The notes: generated by a model not told the origin, from the letters alone. DNA of 64,000 nucleotides from Rhizobiales bacterium dw_265 (GCA_018449595.1 JAAVUU010000001.1:1116001-1180000), one strand, 5' to 3'. Positions 1 through 12,022 are shown, counted from the stretch's first letter. Numbers and translations: made by a program.

Positions 1-271
1 GAAAAAGCCCGTTTCGTTGACTCTCCGCCGGACGCGGGATTAACTGACCTGGGGCTTTGGGGAGTTCTTCGACACCGGATTTCCGGCGAAAATCGCCAGA
101 ATCCGGCCGGGCGAAGAACGGCAACGATGACACGGATCATCCGGTCTTGCGCGCGCGGCGAACTCAAGTCGCGCTTTTCAATGTCTCGCTGGCAGAAACT
201 TTAAGACAAGCGCGCGCGTCGTTACGCCCGGGCCAACGCATGCACACAACGCAACCAGTGAGGAAAAAGAA
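1..271. other. Leader region of gdhA, no gene seen
   Basis: No convincing coding sequence is visible. A 72-codon open frame at 57-275 runs into the start of gdhA, lacks a ribosome site and resembles no protein I know. The last 20 bases hold the purine-rich site GAGGAAAAAG that serves the gdhA start. A promoter must lie here or upstream of the window, but I see no clear -35/-10 pair. Confidence 0.5.
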
Positions 272-1633
272 ATGACGTCATCCGAACACGTTGACCTGGA
301 AGCCTTCATCAAGGGCGTCGAGCGCCGCAATCCCGGCCAGCCGGAATTCGTCCAGGCGGTGCATGAAGTCGCCGCCGACATTTTCGAATTCATCCAGGGC
401 AAGAAGGCCTATCACGAATACCAGATCCTGCGCCGCATCGCCGAGCCGGACCGCATCATCTCCTTCCGCGTCTGCTGGGAAGACGACAAGAACAATATCC
501 GCGTGCAGCGCGGCTGGCGGGTGCAGAACAACAACTCGATCGGGCCCTACAAGGGCGGCATCCGCTTCCATCCCTCCGTCACCGAAAGCGTGCTGAAATT
601 CCTGGCCTTCGAGCAGACCTTCAAGAACAGCCTGACCGGCCTGCCCATGGGCGGCGGCAAGGGCGGCGCCAACTTCAATCCCAAGGGCAAGTCCGACCAC
701 GAAGTGATGCGTTTCTGCCAGTCCTTCATGACCGAACTCTACCGCCATGTCGGCGCCGACATCGACGTGCCGGCCGGCGATATCGGCGTCGGCGGGCGCG
801 AGATCGGCTATATGTTCGGCCAGTACAAGCGCATCACCAACCAGTTCACCGGCGTCCTGACCGGCAAGGGCCTGGAATATGGCGGCAGCCTGATCCGCAC
901 CGAGGCCACCGGCTATGGCGCGGTCTATTTCCTGCAGAACATGCTGAAAGCACAAGGCAACGATGTGGCGGGCAAGACCGCGGTGATCTCCGGCTCCGGC
1001 AATGTCGCCACCCATGCCGCCGAGAAGATCGTGCAACTGGGCGGCAAGGTGCTGACGCTTTCGGATTCCGAAGGCTTCATCCACGATCCCGACGGCATCG
1101 ACCAGGAAAAGATCGACTGGGTGAAGCTGCTCAAGACCAGGCGCCGCGGCCGCATGTCGGAATATGTCAACGAGTTCAAGGGCGCCAGCTTTACCGGCGG
1201 CGGCGCGCGGCCCTGGGGCGTCAAGGCCGACGTGGCCCTGCCCTGCGCCACCCAGAACGAACTCAACGGCGCCGATGCCGAAACGCTGGTGAAAAACGGC
1301 GTCATCGCGGTGTCGGAAGGCGCCAACATGCCGACCGACCTGGCCGGCGTGAAAGTGTTCAAGGACGCCAGGATTCTTTACGCCCCCGGCAAGGCCGCCA
1401 ATGCCGGCGGCGTCGCGGTGTCGGGCCTGGAAATGAGCCAGAATTCCGGCCGCCGCGCCTGGAAGGAAGACGAACTGCAGGGCCTGCTGCTCGACATCAT
1501 GGCCAACATCCATGCCAGTTGCCTGGAATACGGCAAGACCGGCGAAGGCAAGTATGTGGATTATGTCCGCGGCGCCAATATCGCCGGCTTCAAGAAGGTC
1601 GCCGACGCCATGCTGGCCTATGGCGTGGTGTGA
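272..1633 (+). CDS. gdhA: NADP-specific glutamate dehydrogenase
   Basis: Cytoplasmic enzyme converting 2-oxoglutarate and ammonium to glutamate with NADPH. At 453 residues it matches the hexameric GdhA family (about 447 in E. coli). Visible motifs are GPYKGGIRFHPSV (about 91-103), the catalytic-lysine loop LPMGGGKGG with Lys130, and the Rossmann motif GSGNVATHAA (241-250). The motif is followed by SDSEG, the arrangement seen in NADP-dependent members. The ATG is supported by GAGGAAAAAG just upstream. The gene ends in a strong hairpin terminator, so it is probably a single transcription unit separate from the next two genes. Confidence 0.96.
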   Translation: MTSSEHVDLEAFIKGVERRNPGQPEFVQAVHEVAADIFEFIQGKKAYHEYQILRRIAEPDRIISFRVCWEDDKNNIRVQRGWRVQNNNSIGPYKGGIRFHPSVTESVLKFLAFEQTFKNSLTGLPMGGGKGGANFNPKGKSDHEVMRFCQSFMTELYRHVGADIDVPAGDIGVGGREIGYMFGQYKRITNQFTGVLTGKGLEYGGSLIRTEATGYGAVYFLQNMLKAQGNDVAGKTAVISGSGNVATHAAEKIVQLGGKVLTLSDSEGFIHDPDGIDQEKIDWVKLLKTRRRGRMSEYVNEFKGASFTGGGARPWGVKADVALPCATQNELNGADAETLVKNGVIAVSEGANMPTDLAGVKVFKDARILYAPGKAANAGGVAVSGLEMSQNSGRRAWKEDELQGLLLDIMANIHASCLEYGKTGEGKYVDYVRGANIAGFKKVADAMLAYGVV

Positions 1634-1639
1634 TGAACC

Positions 1640-1669
1640 GGGTGGGCCGCGAAACGGCCCGCCCTTTTT
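1640..1669 (+). terminator. Rho-independent terminator after gdhA
   Basis: Ten-base stem GGGTGGGCCG / CGGCCCGCCC (one G-T wobble) with loop CGAAA, followed by TTTTTCTTT. It begins seven bases after the gdhA stop and separates gdhA from the synthase gene downstream. Confidence 0.85.
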
Positions 1670-1714
1670 CTTTGTGACCTGAGTTTCCATCTCCCCAAAT
1701 TTTCGAGGATTGCA

Positions 1715-3361
1715 ATGACCAAGGCTTCCGATCTGTTCATCCAGTGCCTGGAAGAGGAAGGCGTTGAATATATCTTCGGCGTGCCCGGCGAGGAGAACCT
1801 CGATTTTCTCGACAGCCTGTCGCGTTCCACCAAGATCCGGCTGATCCTGACGCGGCACGAACAGGGCGCTGGCTTCATGGCCGCCACCTATGGCCGCCAC
1901 ACCGGCAAGGCCGGCGTTGCACTGGCGACCCTGGGACCGGGCGCCACCAACCTGGTGACCGCCGGCGCCTATGCCCAGCTGGGCGGCATGCCGATGCTGA
2001 TGATCACCGGCCAGAAGCCGATCAAAAGCTCCAAGCAAGGCCGTTTCCAGATCCTGGACATCGTGGACATGATGCGGCCGCTGACCAAGTTCACCCATCA
2101 GATGGCCTCCGCCGACAATATTCCCTCGCGCGTGCGCGAGGCCATCCGCCTGGCGCAGGAAGAAAAGCCCGGCGCGGTGCATATCGAATTCCCCGAGGAC
2201 ATTGCCGACGAGCAAAGCGATTCCACGCCCATCAAGGCCAGCCTGATCCGGCGCCCCAATGCCGACGAGAAATCCATCCGCGCCGCCGTGGCCCGCATCG
2301 AACGCGCCAAGTCGCCGCTGCTGGTGATCGGCGCCGGCGCCAACCGCGCCATGACCAGCCGCATGCTGACCCAGTTGATCGAAAAAACCGGCATGCCCTT
2401 CGTCACCACCCAGCTGGGCAAGGGCGTGGTGGACGAGCGCAATCCCAAATTCGTCGGCTGCGCCGCGCTGTCGTCGGGCGATTTCGTCCATGCCGCCGTG
2501 GCCGCCGCCGACGTCATCATCAATGTCGGCCATGACGTGATCGAAAAACCGCCCTTCTTCATGAAGCCGGGCGGCACCGAGGTGATCCACGTCTCCTTCC
2601 GCTCGGCGGAAGTGGACCCGGTCTATTTCCCCCAGATCGAGGTGATAGGCGACATCGCCAATGCCATCTGGCAGATCAAGGAACACATCATGGCCCAGCC
2701 GACCTGGGACTTTTCCAGGATGCTGAAGGCGCGCGAGGCCGAGGTGGCCCATACCGACAGCCTGACCGGCGACGAGCGCTGCCCGATCTATCCGCCCTTC
2801 CTGGTGGACCAGATCCGCAAGGTGATGCCCTCCAACGGCATCATCTGTCTCGACAACGGCGTCTACAAGATCTGGTTCGCGCGCAACTACCGCGCCCACA
2901 TGCCCAACACCGTGCTGCTGGACAATGCGCTGGCGACGATGGGCGCCGGCCTGCCCTCGGCCATGGCGTCGTCCATGGTCTATCCCGACCGCAAGGTGAT
3001 GGCGATCTGCGGCGACGGCGGCTTCATGATGAACAGCCAGGAGATGGAAACCGCGGTGCGGTTGAAGCTCAACATCACCGTAGTGATCCTGAACGACAGC
3101 AGCTATGGCATGATCCGCTGGAAGCAGGCGAACATGGGCTTCAAGGACTGGGGCCTGACCTATGACAATCCCGATTTCGTGAAGTATGCCGACGCCTATG
3201 GCGCCAAGGGCTACCGGGTCACCAGCGCCGCGCATCTGCAGGAGCTGCTGAAATCCTGCCTCGATACGCCCGGCGTCCACCTGATTGATTGCCCGGTGGA
3301 CTATTCCGACAATGACCGGATCCTGAACAAGGAAATCCGCAAGCTCAGCGCGGCGGTGTGA
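1715..3361 (+). CDS. Acetolactate synthase-like ThDP enzyme, large subunit type
   Basis: Thiamine-diphosphate enzyme of the acetohydroxyacid synthase/pyruvate oxidase superfamily, 548 residues. Seen: an N-terminal PYR domain with the catalytic glutamate in TRHEQGAGF (Glu49), GPGATNL (74-80), a central domain, and a C-terminal PP domain whose GDGG (about 432) is followed some 28 residues later by NDSS, the Mg-ThDP binding motif. No regulatory small subunit (ilvH) is adjacent, which points to a catabolic, AlsS-like form or a related carboligase rather than branched-chain biosynthesis. It overlaps the following aldehyde dehydrogenase by GTGA, so the two are translationally linked and may act on linked substrates. 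The exact substrate cannot be read from sequence. Confidence 0.85.
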   Translation: MTKASDLFIQCLEEEGVEYIFGVPGEENLDFLDSLSRSTKIRLILTRHEQGAGFMAATYGRHTGKAGVALATLGPGATNLVTAGAYAQLGGMPMLMITGQKPIKSSKQGRFQILDIVDMMRPLTKFTHQMASADNIPSRVREAIRLAQEEKPGAVHIEFPEDIADEQSDSTPIKASLIRRPNADEKSIRAAVARIERAKSPLLVIGAGANRAMTSRMLTQLIEKTGMPFVTTQLGKGVVDERNPKFVGCAALSSGDFVHAAVAAADVIINVGHDVIEKPPFFMKPGGTEVIHVSFRSAEVDPVYFPQIEVIGDIANAIWQIKEHIMAQPTWDFSRMLKAREAEVAHTDSLTGDERCPIYPPFLVDQIRKVMPSNGIICLDNGVYKIWFARNYRAHMPNTVLLDNALATMGAGLPSAMASSMVYPDRKVMAICGDGGFMMNSQEMETAVRLKLNITVVILNDSSYGMIRWKQANMGFKDWGLTYDNPDFVKYADAYGAKGYRVTSAAHLQELLKSCLDTPGVHLIDCPVDYSDNDRILNKEIRKLSAAV

Positions 3362-3363
3362 CC

Positions 3364-4800
3364 ATGCATGCCCTGAAGGAAACCTATCCCTATTACCTGG
3401 CCAACGAGGCCCATGCCCCCAATACCGACCTCGAAGTCACCGACAAGTATACGGGAAAGGTGGCGACCCGCGTCGCCATGGCCGACGAGCACGCCATCAG
3501 CGCCGGCATCGCGGCGGCGGTTGCGGCGGCGGAGCCGATGGCGCGCATGGCGGCCTATGAGCGCCAGGACGTGCTGAACCATTGCGTCAAGCGCTTCCAG
3601 GAACGCTTCGAGGAACTGGCCTATGCGCTGTGCATCGAGGCGGGCAAGCCGATCAAGGACAGCCGCGGCGAGGTCAGCCGGCTGATCGATACCTTCCGCA
3701 TCGCTTCGGAAGAATCGGTGCGGATATTGGGCGAGGTGCAGCCGCTGGACATCGCGCCGCGCGCCAAGGGCTATCTGGGCATCTGGAAGCGGGTGCCGAT
3801 CGGTCCCTGCTCCTTCATTTCGCCCTTCAACTTCCCGCTCAACCTGGCGGCGCACAAGATCGCGCCGGCGCTGGCGGTGGGCTGCCCGTTCGTGATGAAG
3901 CCCGCTTCGCGCACGCCGCTGGGCGCCATCATCATCGGCGAGGTGCTGGCCGAGACGAATTTGCCCAAGGGCGCCTTTTCGATCCTGCCCGCCACCCGCG
4001 CCGGCAGCGACCTGTTCACCACCGACGACCGGCTGAAGCTGTTGTCCTTCACCGGCTCGCCGGATGTGGGCTGGGCGCTGAAGGCCAAGGCCGGCAAGAA
4101 GAAGGTGGTGCTGGAACTGGGCGGCAACGCCGCCGTGGTGGTGGACGGCGATGCCGACCTGGACGATGCGGTGGAACGCATCACCTTCGGCGCCTTCTAC
4201 CAGTCGGGCCAGTCCTGCATCGGGGTGCAGCGCATCTTCATCCATGACTCCATCTACGAGACGCTGAAGCAGAAGCTGGTGGCACGCGCCGGCGCGTTGA
4301 TCTGCGGCGATCCGCGCGAGGAAACCACCTTCATCGGCCCGATGATCGATGTGAAGGAAGCCCAGCGTCTGGAAAGCTGGATCAACGAGGCGGTGGCGAA
4401 CGGCGCGCACCTGTTGTGCGGCGGCCGGCGCGACGGCGCCATGCTGCAGGCGACCTTGCTGGAGAATGTCGGCAAATCCACCAGGCTGAATTGCGAGGAA
4501 GCCTTCGGGCCGGTGGCGACCCTGTCGCCCTTCAGCGATTTCGACGCCGTGCTGGACGAGGTCAATGCCTCCAAGTTCGGACTCCAGTCCGGCATCTTCA
4601 CCCGCGACCTCTACAAGGCGATGAAGGCCTGGGACAAACTGGAAGTCGGCGGGGTGGTGATCGGCGACGTGCCGTCCTACCGGGTGGACAACATGCCCTA
4701 TGGCGGCGTCAAGGATTCCGGCCTGGGCCGCGAAGGCGTGCGCTTCGCCATGGAAGACATGACCGAGATCCGCAACCTGGTGATCCGCAGCCGCGGCTGA
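3364..4800 (+). CDS. NAD(P)-dependent aldehyde dehydrogenase
   Basis: ALDH-superfamily enzyme oxidising an aldehyde to the acid, 478 residues from the ATG at 3364; a GTG at 3358 overlapping the previous stop is the alternative start. The catalytic cysteine is in GQSCIGVQR (Cys285) and the general-base glutamate in LELGGN (Glu251). Their 34-residue spacing is the family norm. FTGSPDVG is the cofactor-fold motif. Directly coupled to the acetolactate-synthase-like gene, so it may oxidise an aldehyde formed or consumed by that enzyme (inference). It resembles the lactaldehyde/succinate-semialdehyde-type branch, but I cannot assign a substrate. Confidence 0.9.
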   Translation: MHALKETYPYYLANEAHAPNTDLEVTDKYTGKVATRVAMADEHAISAGIAAAVAAAEPMARMAAYERQDVLNHCVKRFQERFEELAYALCIEAGKPIKDSRGEVSRLIDTFRIASEESVRILGEVQPLDIAPRAKGYLGIWKRVPIGPCSFISPFNFPLNLAAHKIAPALAVGCPFVMKPASRTPLGAIIIGEVLAETNLPKGAFSILPATRAGSDLFTTDDRLKLLSFTGSPDVGWALKAKAGKKKVVLELGGNAAVVVDGDADLDDAVERITFGAFYQSGQSCIGVQRIFIHDSIYETLKQKLVARAGALICGDPREETTFIGPMIDVKEAQRLESWINEAVANGAHLLCGGRRDGAMLQATLLENVGKSTRLNCEEAFGPVATLSPFSDFDAVLDEVNASKFGLQSGIFTRDLYKAMKAWDKLEVGGVVIGDVPSYRVDNMPYGGVKDSGLGREGVRFAMEDMTEIRNLVIRSRG

Positions 4801-4811
4801 TTCAGGCTCAT

Positions 4812-4943
4812 ATTGTCATGGCCCGCCGGAGAGCGGGCCACCCAGTTGGGCATAAAGCGCTTCGCTTCCGAATTGAATATCGAACCAATTGTTGGATTCG
4901 TGCCGGTATCACCTGGGTGGCCCGCATTCGCGGGCCATGACGG
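4812..4943. repeat. Palindromic intergenic repeat, family A copy 1
   Basis: Outer arms TCATGGCCCG and CGGGCCATGA enclose two small hairpins (GCCCGCCGGAGAGCGGGC and GCCCGCATTCGCGGGC) and an inner pair ACCCAG/CTGGGT. The outer flanks are degenerate compared with the copies at 27281-27453 and 39529-39698. It lies between convergent genes (aldehyde dehydrogenase and the polyphosphate kinase) and fills nearly the whole gap. No separate terminator is seen here; the structure may serve as one. Confidence 0.85.
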
Positions 4944-4977
4944 ATATTGATTTATTGGCGGCGCTTGAACATCAATT

Positions 4978-5847
4978 CTAACGCGACAGCTGCCGCCGGA
5001 TGCGCCGCAGTTCGCGCGCGCGTTCCGGGCTGGTCTGGGGATAGGACATCTTCAGCCCTTCCAGGGTCTCGGCCAGCACCTGCGACACGATCAGCCGGGC
5101 ATTCTCCTTGTCGTCGGCGGGCACGATGTACCAGGGCGCCTCGCGGCTGGTGGTGGCGGCGATCGCCTGTTCATAGGCGTGCATGTAATCCTTCCAGAAC
5201 TTGCGCTCCTCGATGTCGCCGGTGCTGAACTTCCAGTTCTTTTCCGGTTCGTCGATCCGCGCCAGGAAACGCTTGCGCTGCTCCTCCTTGGACAGATGCA
5301 GGAAGAACTTCACGATGCGGGTGCCGTTGCGGCGGAGATGGGCTTCCTGCGCGTTGATGGAATGAAACCGAAGGTGCCAGAGCTTTTCGCCCTCTCGCGG
5401 CGGATCGGCCAGGCCCTCGCCCTGCAATATCTCCGGATGCACCCTGACGATCAGCACGTCCTCGTAATAGGAACGGTTGAAGATGCCGATGCGGCCGCGC
5501 TCGGGCAGTTCCTGGTTGGAGCGCCACAAAAAGTCATGCTGCAATTCGGCGGCGCTGGGATGCTTGAAGCTGGATACCTGGCAGCCCTGGGGATTGATGC
5601 CCGACAGGACATGGCGGATCATGCCGTCCTTGCCGGCGGCATCCATCGCCTGGAAGATCACCAGCACGGCATGCTGGTCGGAGGCATAAAGAAGCTGCTG
5701 CTGGGCATCCAGCCGCGCGATCTGGGCCGCGAGCTGCTTCTCATAGTCCTTTTTGGAACCGTAGAAGCGCCGGACCCGGGTCGGCCACTTGCTAAGGTGG
5801 ACCTTCTTGCCCTCGGGGGCGCGGAAATCGCCGATATCCATCTTCAT
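4978..5847 (-). CDS. ppk2: Polyphosphate kinase 2 family protein
   Basis: PPK2 enzymes phosphorylate nucleoside mono- or diphosphates using polyphosphate; 289 residues is the single-domain length. Seen: Walker A-like [10 protein letters not shown] (66-75), Walker [11 protein letters not shown] (123-132), then the basic lid region around [11 protein letters not shown]. The gene starts only 7 bases after the kdpE stop on the same strand, so it looks like the last gene of the Kdp operon. Linking potassium starvation to polyphosphate-driven nucleotide regeneration would be an inference from position. The subclass (ADP-, GDP- or AMP-preferring) is not decided. Confidence 0.92.
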   Translation of the reverse strand: MKMDIGDFRAPEGKKVHLSKWPTRVRRFYGSKKDYEKQLAAQIARLDAQQQLLYASDQHAVLVIFQAMDAAGKDGMIRHVLSGINPQGCQVSSFKHPSAAELQHDFLWRSNQELPERGRIGIFNRSYYEDVLIVRVHPEILQGEGLADPPREGEKLWHLRFHSINAQEAHLRRNGTRIVKFFLHLSKEEQRKRFLARIDEPEKNWKFSTGDIEERKFWKDYMHAYEQAIAATTSREAPWYIVPADDKENARLIVSQVLAETLEGLKMSYPQTSPERARELRRIRRQLSR

Positions 5848-5854
5848 GACGCCA

Positions 5855-6547
5855 TCATCCCTGATCGGCGGCGCGAAGGCGATACCCCACGCCCTGTTCG
5901 GTGAGGATCAGCCGGGGCTGTTCGGGATCGGGTTCCAGCTTCTGGCGCAGGGTGCGGACATAGATGCGCAGATACTGCACATCGCTTTCCCCGCCCCACA
6001 CCTCGCGCAGGATGTATTTGTGGGTCAGCACCTTGCCGGCGTGGCTGACCAGCAGGCGCAGCAGGTCGTATTCGCGCGGCGTCAGCTTCACTTCGGTTCC
6101 CGCCACCGTCACGATGCGCCGCACCAGGTCCACCGCCAGTTCGCCGCTGCGGAACAGCGGCTTTTCGCCTTCCTGCTGCAGCCGGTGGCGCAGGGCGGCG
6201 CGGATGCGGGCCGACAATTCCTCCACCCCGAAGGGCTTCGACACATAATCGTCCGCCCCCAGGTCGAGCGCCGCCACTTTGCCCGCCTCGTCGTCGCGGC
6301 TGGACAGGATGATGATGGGCATGACCGCGCCCTGCCCCCGCAGCCGCCGCACCACCTCCAGCCCGTCCATCCCCGGCAGGCCGAGATCGAGAATGACCAG
6401 GTCCACCGGGTTGCGCTTGAGGAAATCCAGCGCCGCTTCGCCGTCACCGGCCTCCTCGACGCGATAGTCCTGCGCCGCCAGCGCGGTGCGCAGGAAGCGC
6501 CGGATCGGCGGCTCGTCATCCACGATCAGCACACGCAGCGGGTTCAT
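5855..6547 (-). CDS. kdpE: Kdp operon response regulator KdpE
   Basis: OmpR/PhoB-type regulator of 230 residues. The receiver domain has the acidic pair Asp10-Asp11, phospho-acceptor Asp54 (VILDLGLPG) and conserved Lys104 (VSKPF). The C-terminal winged helix covers about 130-226. The start overlaps the kdpD stop by ATGA. Partner of the KdpD kinase; by family knowledge it activates kdp transcription under potassium limitation or osmotic stress. Its operator should lie in 13911-14119 upstream of the operon, but I could not recognise it. Confidence 0.95.
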   Translation of the reverse strand: MNPLRVLIVDDEPPIRRFLRTALAAQDYRVEEAGDGEAALDFLKRNPVDLVILDLGLPGMDGLEVVRRLRGQGAVMPIIILSSRDDEAGKVAALDLGADDYVSKPFGVEELSARIRAALRHRLQQEGEKPLFRSGELAVDLVRRIVTVAGTEVKLTPREYDLLRLLVSHAGKVLTHKYILREVWGGESDVQYLRIYVRTLRQKLEPDPEQPRLILTEQGVGYRLRAADQG

Positions 6548-9243
6548 GCCGGCACCGCCAAGGGCACTGGAAGCGTTAAAGTGAAGACCGCGCCGCTTCG
6601 GTCGCTGCGATTGGCGGCGGTGATGGTGCCGCCCATGGCCTCCATGAAGCCGCGCGCGATGGCCAGGCCCAGCCCGGTGCCGGCGCGCTGCCGGTCGGCG
6701 GCGCGCACCCGGTAGAATTTGTCGAACACCCGCTCGCGGTCCTCTTCGGGCAGGCCCGCCCCTTCATCCAGCACCTGCACGCGCACTTGGCCGCCCTCGC
6801 GCCGCGCCCGCACGGTGATGGCGGTGCCGACGGGCGCGTATTTCGCGGCATTGTCCAGAAGGTTGAACAGCACCTGCTCGAACAGCACCGGGTCGATGCG
6901 CAACATCGGCAGCCCCGGCGCGATGTCCAGCGCCATGGAGTGATGCAGGGTCGGGGTCCGCCGCAGCACCGAACCCACCACATCGCCCAGTTCGATCAGT
7001 TCCAGGTTGGGCGCCAGCGCCCCGGATTCCAGCCGCGTCATGTCCAGCAGGTTGGCAATGAAGCGGTTGAGACGTTCCGCTTCCTCTTGAATCGTGCCGA
7101 TCAGTTCGTCCTGTTCCGCCGCGCCCAGGCTGGCGCGATAAGCCTTGAGCGACGAGGCCGAACCCAGGATCGAGGCCAGCGGCGTGCGCAAATCGTGGCT
7201 GATGGAGGTGAGCAGCGCCGAACGCAGCTTCTCGGTTTCCGCCGCCACCCGCGCCCGGTCCATTTCCTCGGCCAGGTGCAGCCGTTCGATCGCCAGCGCC
7301 GTCTGGTCGGCCAACGAATCCAGCAGCCGCCGCTGGTCCGGCGCCAGCAGCGCTTCATTGGCTTCCTTGGCACGGGCCGAATCCAGCCCGATGATCGCCA
7401 CCGTGCCGCGCGCCGTGCGCATCGGCAGGAAAAGCCGCCGCGCCCCCGGCAGGGTGTCGGCGCCGCACCCCGCCGCGTGGCCATGCTCAAAGGCCCATTT
7501 GGCGGCGGCCAGGTCGCCGTCATCCAGCGTGTCTTCCGGCGGATAACCGGCGCGCACCTGCAAGCCCTCGCTTTTTTCAGAATCGGGGGCCGGCATCAGC
7601 AGCACCACATGCAGGCCCAGCATATGCGCCACCTGATAGGCCGTGGCCCACAGCAGATCGTCCAGCGCGGCGATGCCCGCCAGCTTGCGCGAAAAACGAT
7701 AGAGGTCTTCGGTGGTGGCGGCGCGGCCGCGCGCCACGATGGCCTGCATCCGCACCCGCGCCGTCAGGTTCGATGCGATGGCCGCCACCAAAGTAAAGAC
7801 CAGCAAAGTGACGATGTTCTCCGGCTGCGCGATGGTGAAGGTGTAAAGCGGCGGCAGGAAGAAAAAATTATAGGCCAGCGCCAGCAGCAGGCAGGCGAAC
7901 AGCGACGGCCACAATCCATAAACCACCGCGCTGGCCAGCACCGCCACCAGCAGCACCAGCGCCACATTCGACACCGCCAGCGCCCGCTGCAGCAGCAGGG
8001 CCGCGCCCAGACCGGCGGCGCTGATGGCAAAACTGCCGGCAAAGGCGCGCGGCTCCAGCGGCACCGCCACGGGCGTTTCGGCGATACCGGGCCTGACGCC
8101 GCGTCCCTTCAGGATGGAGGACGGCACCACATGCACGCTGATCTCGCCGGCGCGGCGGATGATCTCCTGCGCCAGGGAGGGAACGAAGAGTTCGCGCCAG
8201 CGGCTGGCGGGCGCCGCCATGGTGACGATATGGGTGATGTTGTTGGCGCGGGCGAAGGCCACCACGCCGTCGGCCTCGCTTGGCGCGGGCACGGTCGCGG
8301 TCACCGCGCCCACGCGTTCGGCCAGCCGCAGAAGCTGGGCGATGCGGTCGCGCTCCGCCTCGCTGACGCCGCCGGTCTCGACATGGATCGCCGTCCAGGA
8401 CGCCCGCAGCCGGTCGGCCAGCCGCCGGGCATAGCGGATCGCCGCCGCCGCGCCGGGCCGCGCATTCACCGCCACCAGCAGCCGCTCGCTGGCTTCCCAC
8501 GGCCCGGCGATGGCATGGGCGCGCATGTAATCCACCATCTGCGCGTCCACCCGCTGGGCGGTGCGGCGCAGCGCCAGTTCGCGCAGCGCCGCCAGGTTGC
8601 CGGGCACGAAGTAATTCTGCTGCGCCCGTTCGGCGGCGCCGGGCAGATAGACCTTGCCGTCCTTCATGCGCTGCAGCAGGTCTTCCGGCGTCAGGTCCAC
8701 CAGTTCGATATCGTCGGCGCGGTCCAGGATGGAGTCGGGCACCGTTTCGCGCACCCGTACATGGGTGATCTGGGCGACGACATCGTTGAGGCTTTCGACA
8801 TGCTGGACATTGAGGGTGGAATAAACGTCGATCCCCGCCGCCAGCAGTTCCTCGACATCCAGATAGCGTTTGGGATGGCGGCTGCCCGGGGCATTGTCAT
8901 GCGCCAGCTCGTCCACCAGCACCAGGCGCGGGCGGCGCTGCAGGATGGCGTCCAGGTCCATCTCGGCCAGCACCCGGCCCTTGTAGGGCATGCGCCGCTT
9001 GGGCACGGTCTCGATGCCCTTGGTCAAGAGGTCGGTCTCGACCCGGCCATGGGTCTCGACCACGCCGATCACGGCATCGACGCCATCCAGCTTGCGGCGG
9101 CGGGCCTGCACCAGCATCTCATAGGTCTTGCCCACGCCCGGCGCCGCGCCCAGGAAAATCTTGAGCCGGCCACGCCCCACCTGCCCCGCTTCCTTCAGCA
9201 GGGCTTCCGGCGAGGGGCGCGGATCGGTGGTGTGATCTGTCAC
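6544..9243 (-). CDS. kdpD: Potassium sensor histidine kinase KdpD
   Basis: Membrane sensor kinase, 899 residues from a GTG at 9243. Domains in order: N-terminal KdpD domain with Walker [10 protein letters not shown] (about 32-40), a universal-stress-protein-like domain, four closely spaced membrane segments (about 400-500), a GAF-like region, HisKA with phospho-acceptor His683 in [10 protein letters not shown], and an HATPase domain. The open frame extends upstream to an ATG at 9336, but those codons are translated palindromic repeat and not family sequence. The GTG start gives the usual length near 895. It follows kdpC after a 171-base gap occupied by that repeat. Confidence 0.95.
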   Translation of the reverse strand: MTDHTTDPRPSPEALLKEAGQVGRGRLKIFLGAAPGVGKTYEMLVQARRRKLDGVDAVIGVVETHGRVETDLLTKGIETVPKRRMPYKGRVLAEMDLDAILQRRPRLVLVDELAHDNAPGSRHPKRYLDVEELLAAGIDVYSTLNVQHVESLNDVVAQITHVRVRETVPDSILDRADDIELVDLTPEDLLQRMKDGKVYLPGAAERAQQNYFVPGNLAALRELALRRTAQRVDAQMVDYMRAHAIAGPWEASERLLVAVNARPGAAAAIRYARRLADRLRASWTAIHVETGGVSEAERDRIAQLLRLAERVGAVTATVPAPSEADGVVAFARANNITHIVTMAAPASRWRELFVPSLAQEIIRRAGEISVHVVPSSILKGRGVRPGIAETPVAVPLEPRAFAGSFAISAAGLGAALLLQRALAVSNVALVLLVAVLASAVVYGLWPSLFACLLLALAYNFFFLPPLYTFTIAQPENIVTLLVFTLVAAIASNLTARVRMQAIVARGRAATTEDLYRFSRKLAGIAALDDLLWATAYQVAHMLGLHVVLLMPAPDSEKSEGLQVRAGYPPEDTLDDGDLAAAKWAFEHGHAAGCGADTLPGARRLFLPMRTARGTVAIIGLDSARAKEANEALLAPDQRRLLDSLADQTALAIERLHLAEEMDRARVAAETEKLRSALLTSISHDLRTPLASILGSASSLKAYRASLGAAEQDELIGTIQEEAERLNRFIANLLDMTRLESGALAPNLELIELGDVVGSVLRRTPTLHHSMALDIAPGLPMLRIDPVLFEQVLFNLLDNAAKYAPVGTAITVRARREGGQVRVQVLDEGAGLPEEDRERVFDKFYRVRAADRQRAGTGLGLAIARGFMEAMGGTITAANRSDRSGAVFTLTLPVPLAVPA

Positions 9244-9265
9244 AGTGGATACGCCAAAAAAATCA

Positions 9266-9402
9266 CCCTCCCCTTGAGGGAGGGTCGAAATTTGCGACAG
9301 CAAATTTCGGGGAGGGGGCTGGCGATGGATAGACACCCCCTCCCCGAATTTGTCTGCGCGCTATCGCGCGCATCCAAATTCGACCCTCCCTCAAGGGGAG
9401 GG
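9266..9402. repeat. Nested palindromic repeat between kdpC and kdpD
   Basis: About 137 bases forming an almost full-length inverted repeat. The outer arms (9266-9293 and 9376-9402) contain CCCTCCCCTTGAGGGAGGG, itself a small palindrome. The inner arms run from AAATTTCGGGGAGGGGG (from 9302) to CCCCCTCCCCGAATTT (to 9351). The structure resembles a mobile palindromic element or a large processing hairpin. It is the only large gap inside the Kdp operon. Confidence 0.85.
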
Positions 9403-9414
9403 TAAAGATATACG

Positions 9415-9987
9415 CTATCCTTGGGGAGACCGCACGGCATCCAGTGCCAGGTTGAGCTTGAGCACATTGACATGCGGCTCGCCGATCAGGCCGAACAGGC
9501 GGCCCTCGACATGGCTGCCGATCAGGGCCGACAGCTCGGCTTCGCTGATGTGGCGGGCCTTGGCGATGCGGGGCACCTGGAACAGGGCTCCGGCGGGGGA
9601 GATGTCGGGGTCCAGGCCGCTCGCGGAAGCGGTGACCAGGTCGTCCGGTACCGGCATGGCGGGGTTCTCGGCCCGCAGCTTGGCGGCATCGGCGGCGATG
9701 CGGTCCTTCAGCTTTTTCGAGGTGGCGGCATAGTTGGAGCCCGACGAGTTGGCCGCGTCATAGCCATTGCCCGCCGCCGAGGGCCGGCCATGGAAATATT
9801 TTGCCGAGGCAAAAGTCTGGCCGATCAGGTCTGAGCCGATCACCTTGCCGTTCTGGGTTATCAGGCTGCCCGCCGCCTGGTGCGGGAAGATCACGGTAGC
9901 CAGGGCGGTGAAACCGAGGGGATAAAGCAGTCCGGTGATCAGGGTCATCACCACAAGCATCAGGATGGCGGGACGGATGTGTTGCAT
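9415..9987 (-). CDS. kdpC: Potassium-transporting ATPase subunit KdpC
   Basis: Single-span subunit that stabilises the KdpB-KdpA complex. The start at 9987 is chosen because GGAGG sits just upstream and the resulting 190 residues begin [11 protein letters not shown], leading straight into the N-terminal membrane helix with the conserved TGLLYPL. The longer frame to 10077 overlaps kdpB and has no family sequence. Further matches are [16 protein letters not shown] and the C-terminal LNLALD region. It lies 10 bases after kdpB. Confidence 0.95.
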   Translation of the reverse strand: MQHIRPAILMLVVMTLITGLLYPLGFTALATVIFPHQAAGSLITQNGKVIGSDLIGQTFASAKYFHGRPSAAGNGYDAANSSGSNYAATSKKLKDRIAADAAKLRAENPAMPVPDDLVTASASGLDPDISPAGALFQVPRIAKARHISEAELSALIGSHVEGRLFGLIGEPHVNVLKLNLALDAVRSPQG

Positions 9988-9997
9988 AGCGGGCCTC

Positions 9998-12022
<2,025 letters not shown>

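Noticed and set aside
57..275. 72-codon open frame upstream of gdhA
   Set aside because: No ribosome site, basic low-complexity product, and overlap with the gdhA start.
272..281. Palindrome ATGACGTCAT at the gdhA start codon
   Set aside because: Ten bases spanning the start codon; most likely chance, with no second copy nearby to suggest an operator.
278..3280. 1000-codon open frame on the minus strand
   Set aside because: It is antisense to gdhA and the acetolactate-synthase-like gene. His/Gly/Ala/Asp-rich translation is the usual shadow of GC-rich codons; there is no domain or ribosome site.
9244..9336. Longer KdpD N-terminus from the ATG at 9336
   Set aside because: The added 31 residues are translated palindromic repeat; the GTG at 9243 gives normal family length and start of homology.
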